From positions 1 to 42,076 of the forward strand of contig JADQBV010000146.1 of assembly GCA_016278415.1 (NCBI GenBank): a stretch of 42,076 nucleotides of DNA. The letters are read 5' to 3'. The notes below the pieces were generated by a model. That model did not search any database, was not told the DNA's origin, and was given only the letters and a program-made list of their open reading frames with translations. The first letter of the stretch is position 1, and the number at the start of each line of letters is the position of its first letter. Below, in pieces: positions 42,001-42,076 of the stretch. A program made the position numbers and the translations under genes. The stretch comes from Halanaerobiales bacterium (GTDB taxonomy: Bacteria > Bacillota_F > Halanaerobiia > Halanaerobiales > DTU029).

Positions 42001-42076
42001 TGACTGGAAAAACTCATATGATTATTGGAGCAGCACTATCTTTATATACACTACCAAAGCTGGGAATAGAAGCAAA
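42000..42076 (+). CDS. YdjM-like membrane metal-dependent hydrolase (5' part only)
   Basis: GTG 42000 follows AGGAGGG and runs off the right edge after 25 residues. The start reads MTGKTHMIIGAALSLYTLP, the N-terminus typical of the YdjM/DUF457 family of membrane proteins, in which the early histidine is part of the predicted metal site. The rest of the gene lies outside the window. Confidence 0.6.
   Translation, partial: MTGKTHMIIGAALSLYTLPKLGIEA

Overview
The window is low-GC DNA with strong purine-rich Shine-Dalgarno sites, many TTG and GTG starts and Firmicute-type families (Agr peptide signalling, SLH domains, Tcp/Tn916-like conjugation). This points to an anaerobic, Clostridia-like host. 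A tubulin-like partition gene, a replication initiator with phased iterons and a Gram-positive conjugation locus together indicate a large conjugative plasmid (or plasmid-like element), cut at both ends by the window. I saw no rRNA, tRNA, insertion sequence or CRISPR array. The species cannot be named from the sequence alone.

Region by region. 1-830: a TubZ-like GTPase (cut by the left edge), a TubR-like winged-helix protein and GGTAACC iterons overlapping their promoter, i.e. a type III partition (TubZRC-like) locus. 919-3503: an Agr-like peptide-signalling operon (a multi-pass membrane protein without a kinase domain, an AgrD-like precursor, a response regulator with a possibly Spo0A-like DNA-binding end, an AgrB-like peptidase and a small helical protein). 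Two TGTCG boxes 10 bp apart lie in front of it, and it ends at a perfect terminator. 3585-5534: a UvrD/PcrA-type helicase on the minus strand. 5658-7473: the replication module: five iterons about 31 bp apart, the initiator gene, and a leader that appears to be controlled by a small antisense RNA. 7528-9911: an Xre regulator and, divergently, several small DNA-binding proteins. 9938-11185: a Replic_Relax-family protein and a 393-bp non-coding stretch that is the best candidate for oriT.

11186-26048 is one long, tightly packed plus-strand operon. Its first half is a Tcp/Tn916-type conjugation machine: FtsK-like coupling ATPase, VirB8/TcpC-like, VirB2-like small membrane protein, TcpE-like, VirB4-like ATPase, VirB6-like channel and M23 peptidase. 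Its second half runs on without a break into a Tad/Flp pilus machine: CpaE-like, CpaF ATPase, TadB, Flp-like pilin, TadC and a pseudopilin-like protein. 26084-30912 holds small accessory genes, a frameshifted radical-SAM-like gene, a P-loop-deficient FtsK-like protein, two PD-(D/E)XK nuclease-like proteins, another pseudopilin-like protein and a small frameshifted/intact paralogue pair. 31011-34263 returns to the pilus theme with CpaB, an HD-GYP c-di-GMP phosphodiesterase and an SLH cell-wall protein, followed by a 2392-residue secreted surface protein (34270-41448). Small genes and the start of a YdjM-like membrane protein close the window.

The most interesting reading is that conjugation and a Tad pilus have been assembled into one transfer/adhesion programme: peptide signalling could decide when, the T4SS moves DNA, the pilus and giant surface protein bring cells together, and c-di-GMP turnover tunes the pilus. 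That integration is inference from gene order. The individual families are mostly clear from motifs.
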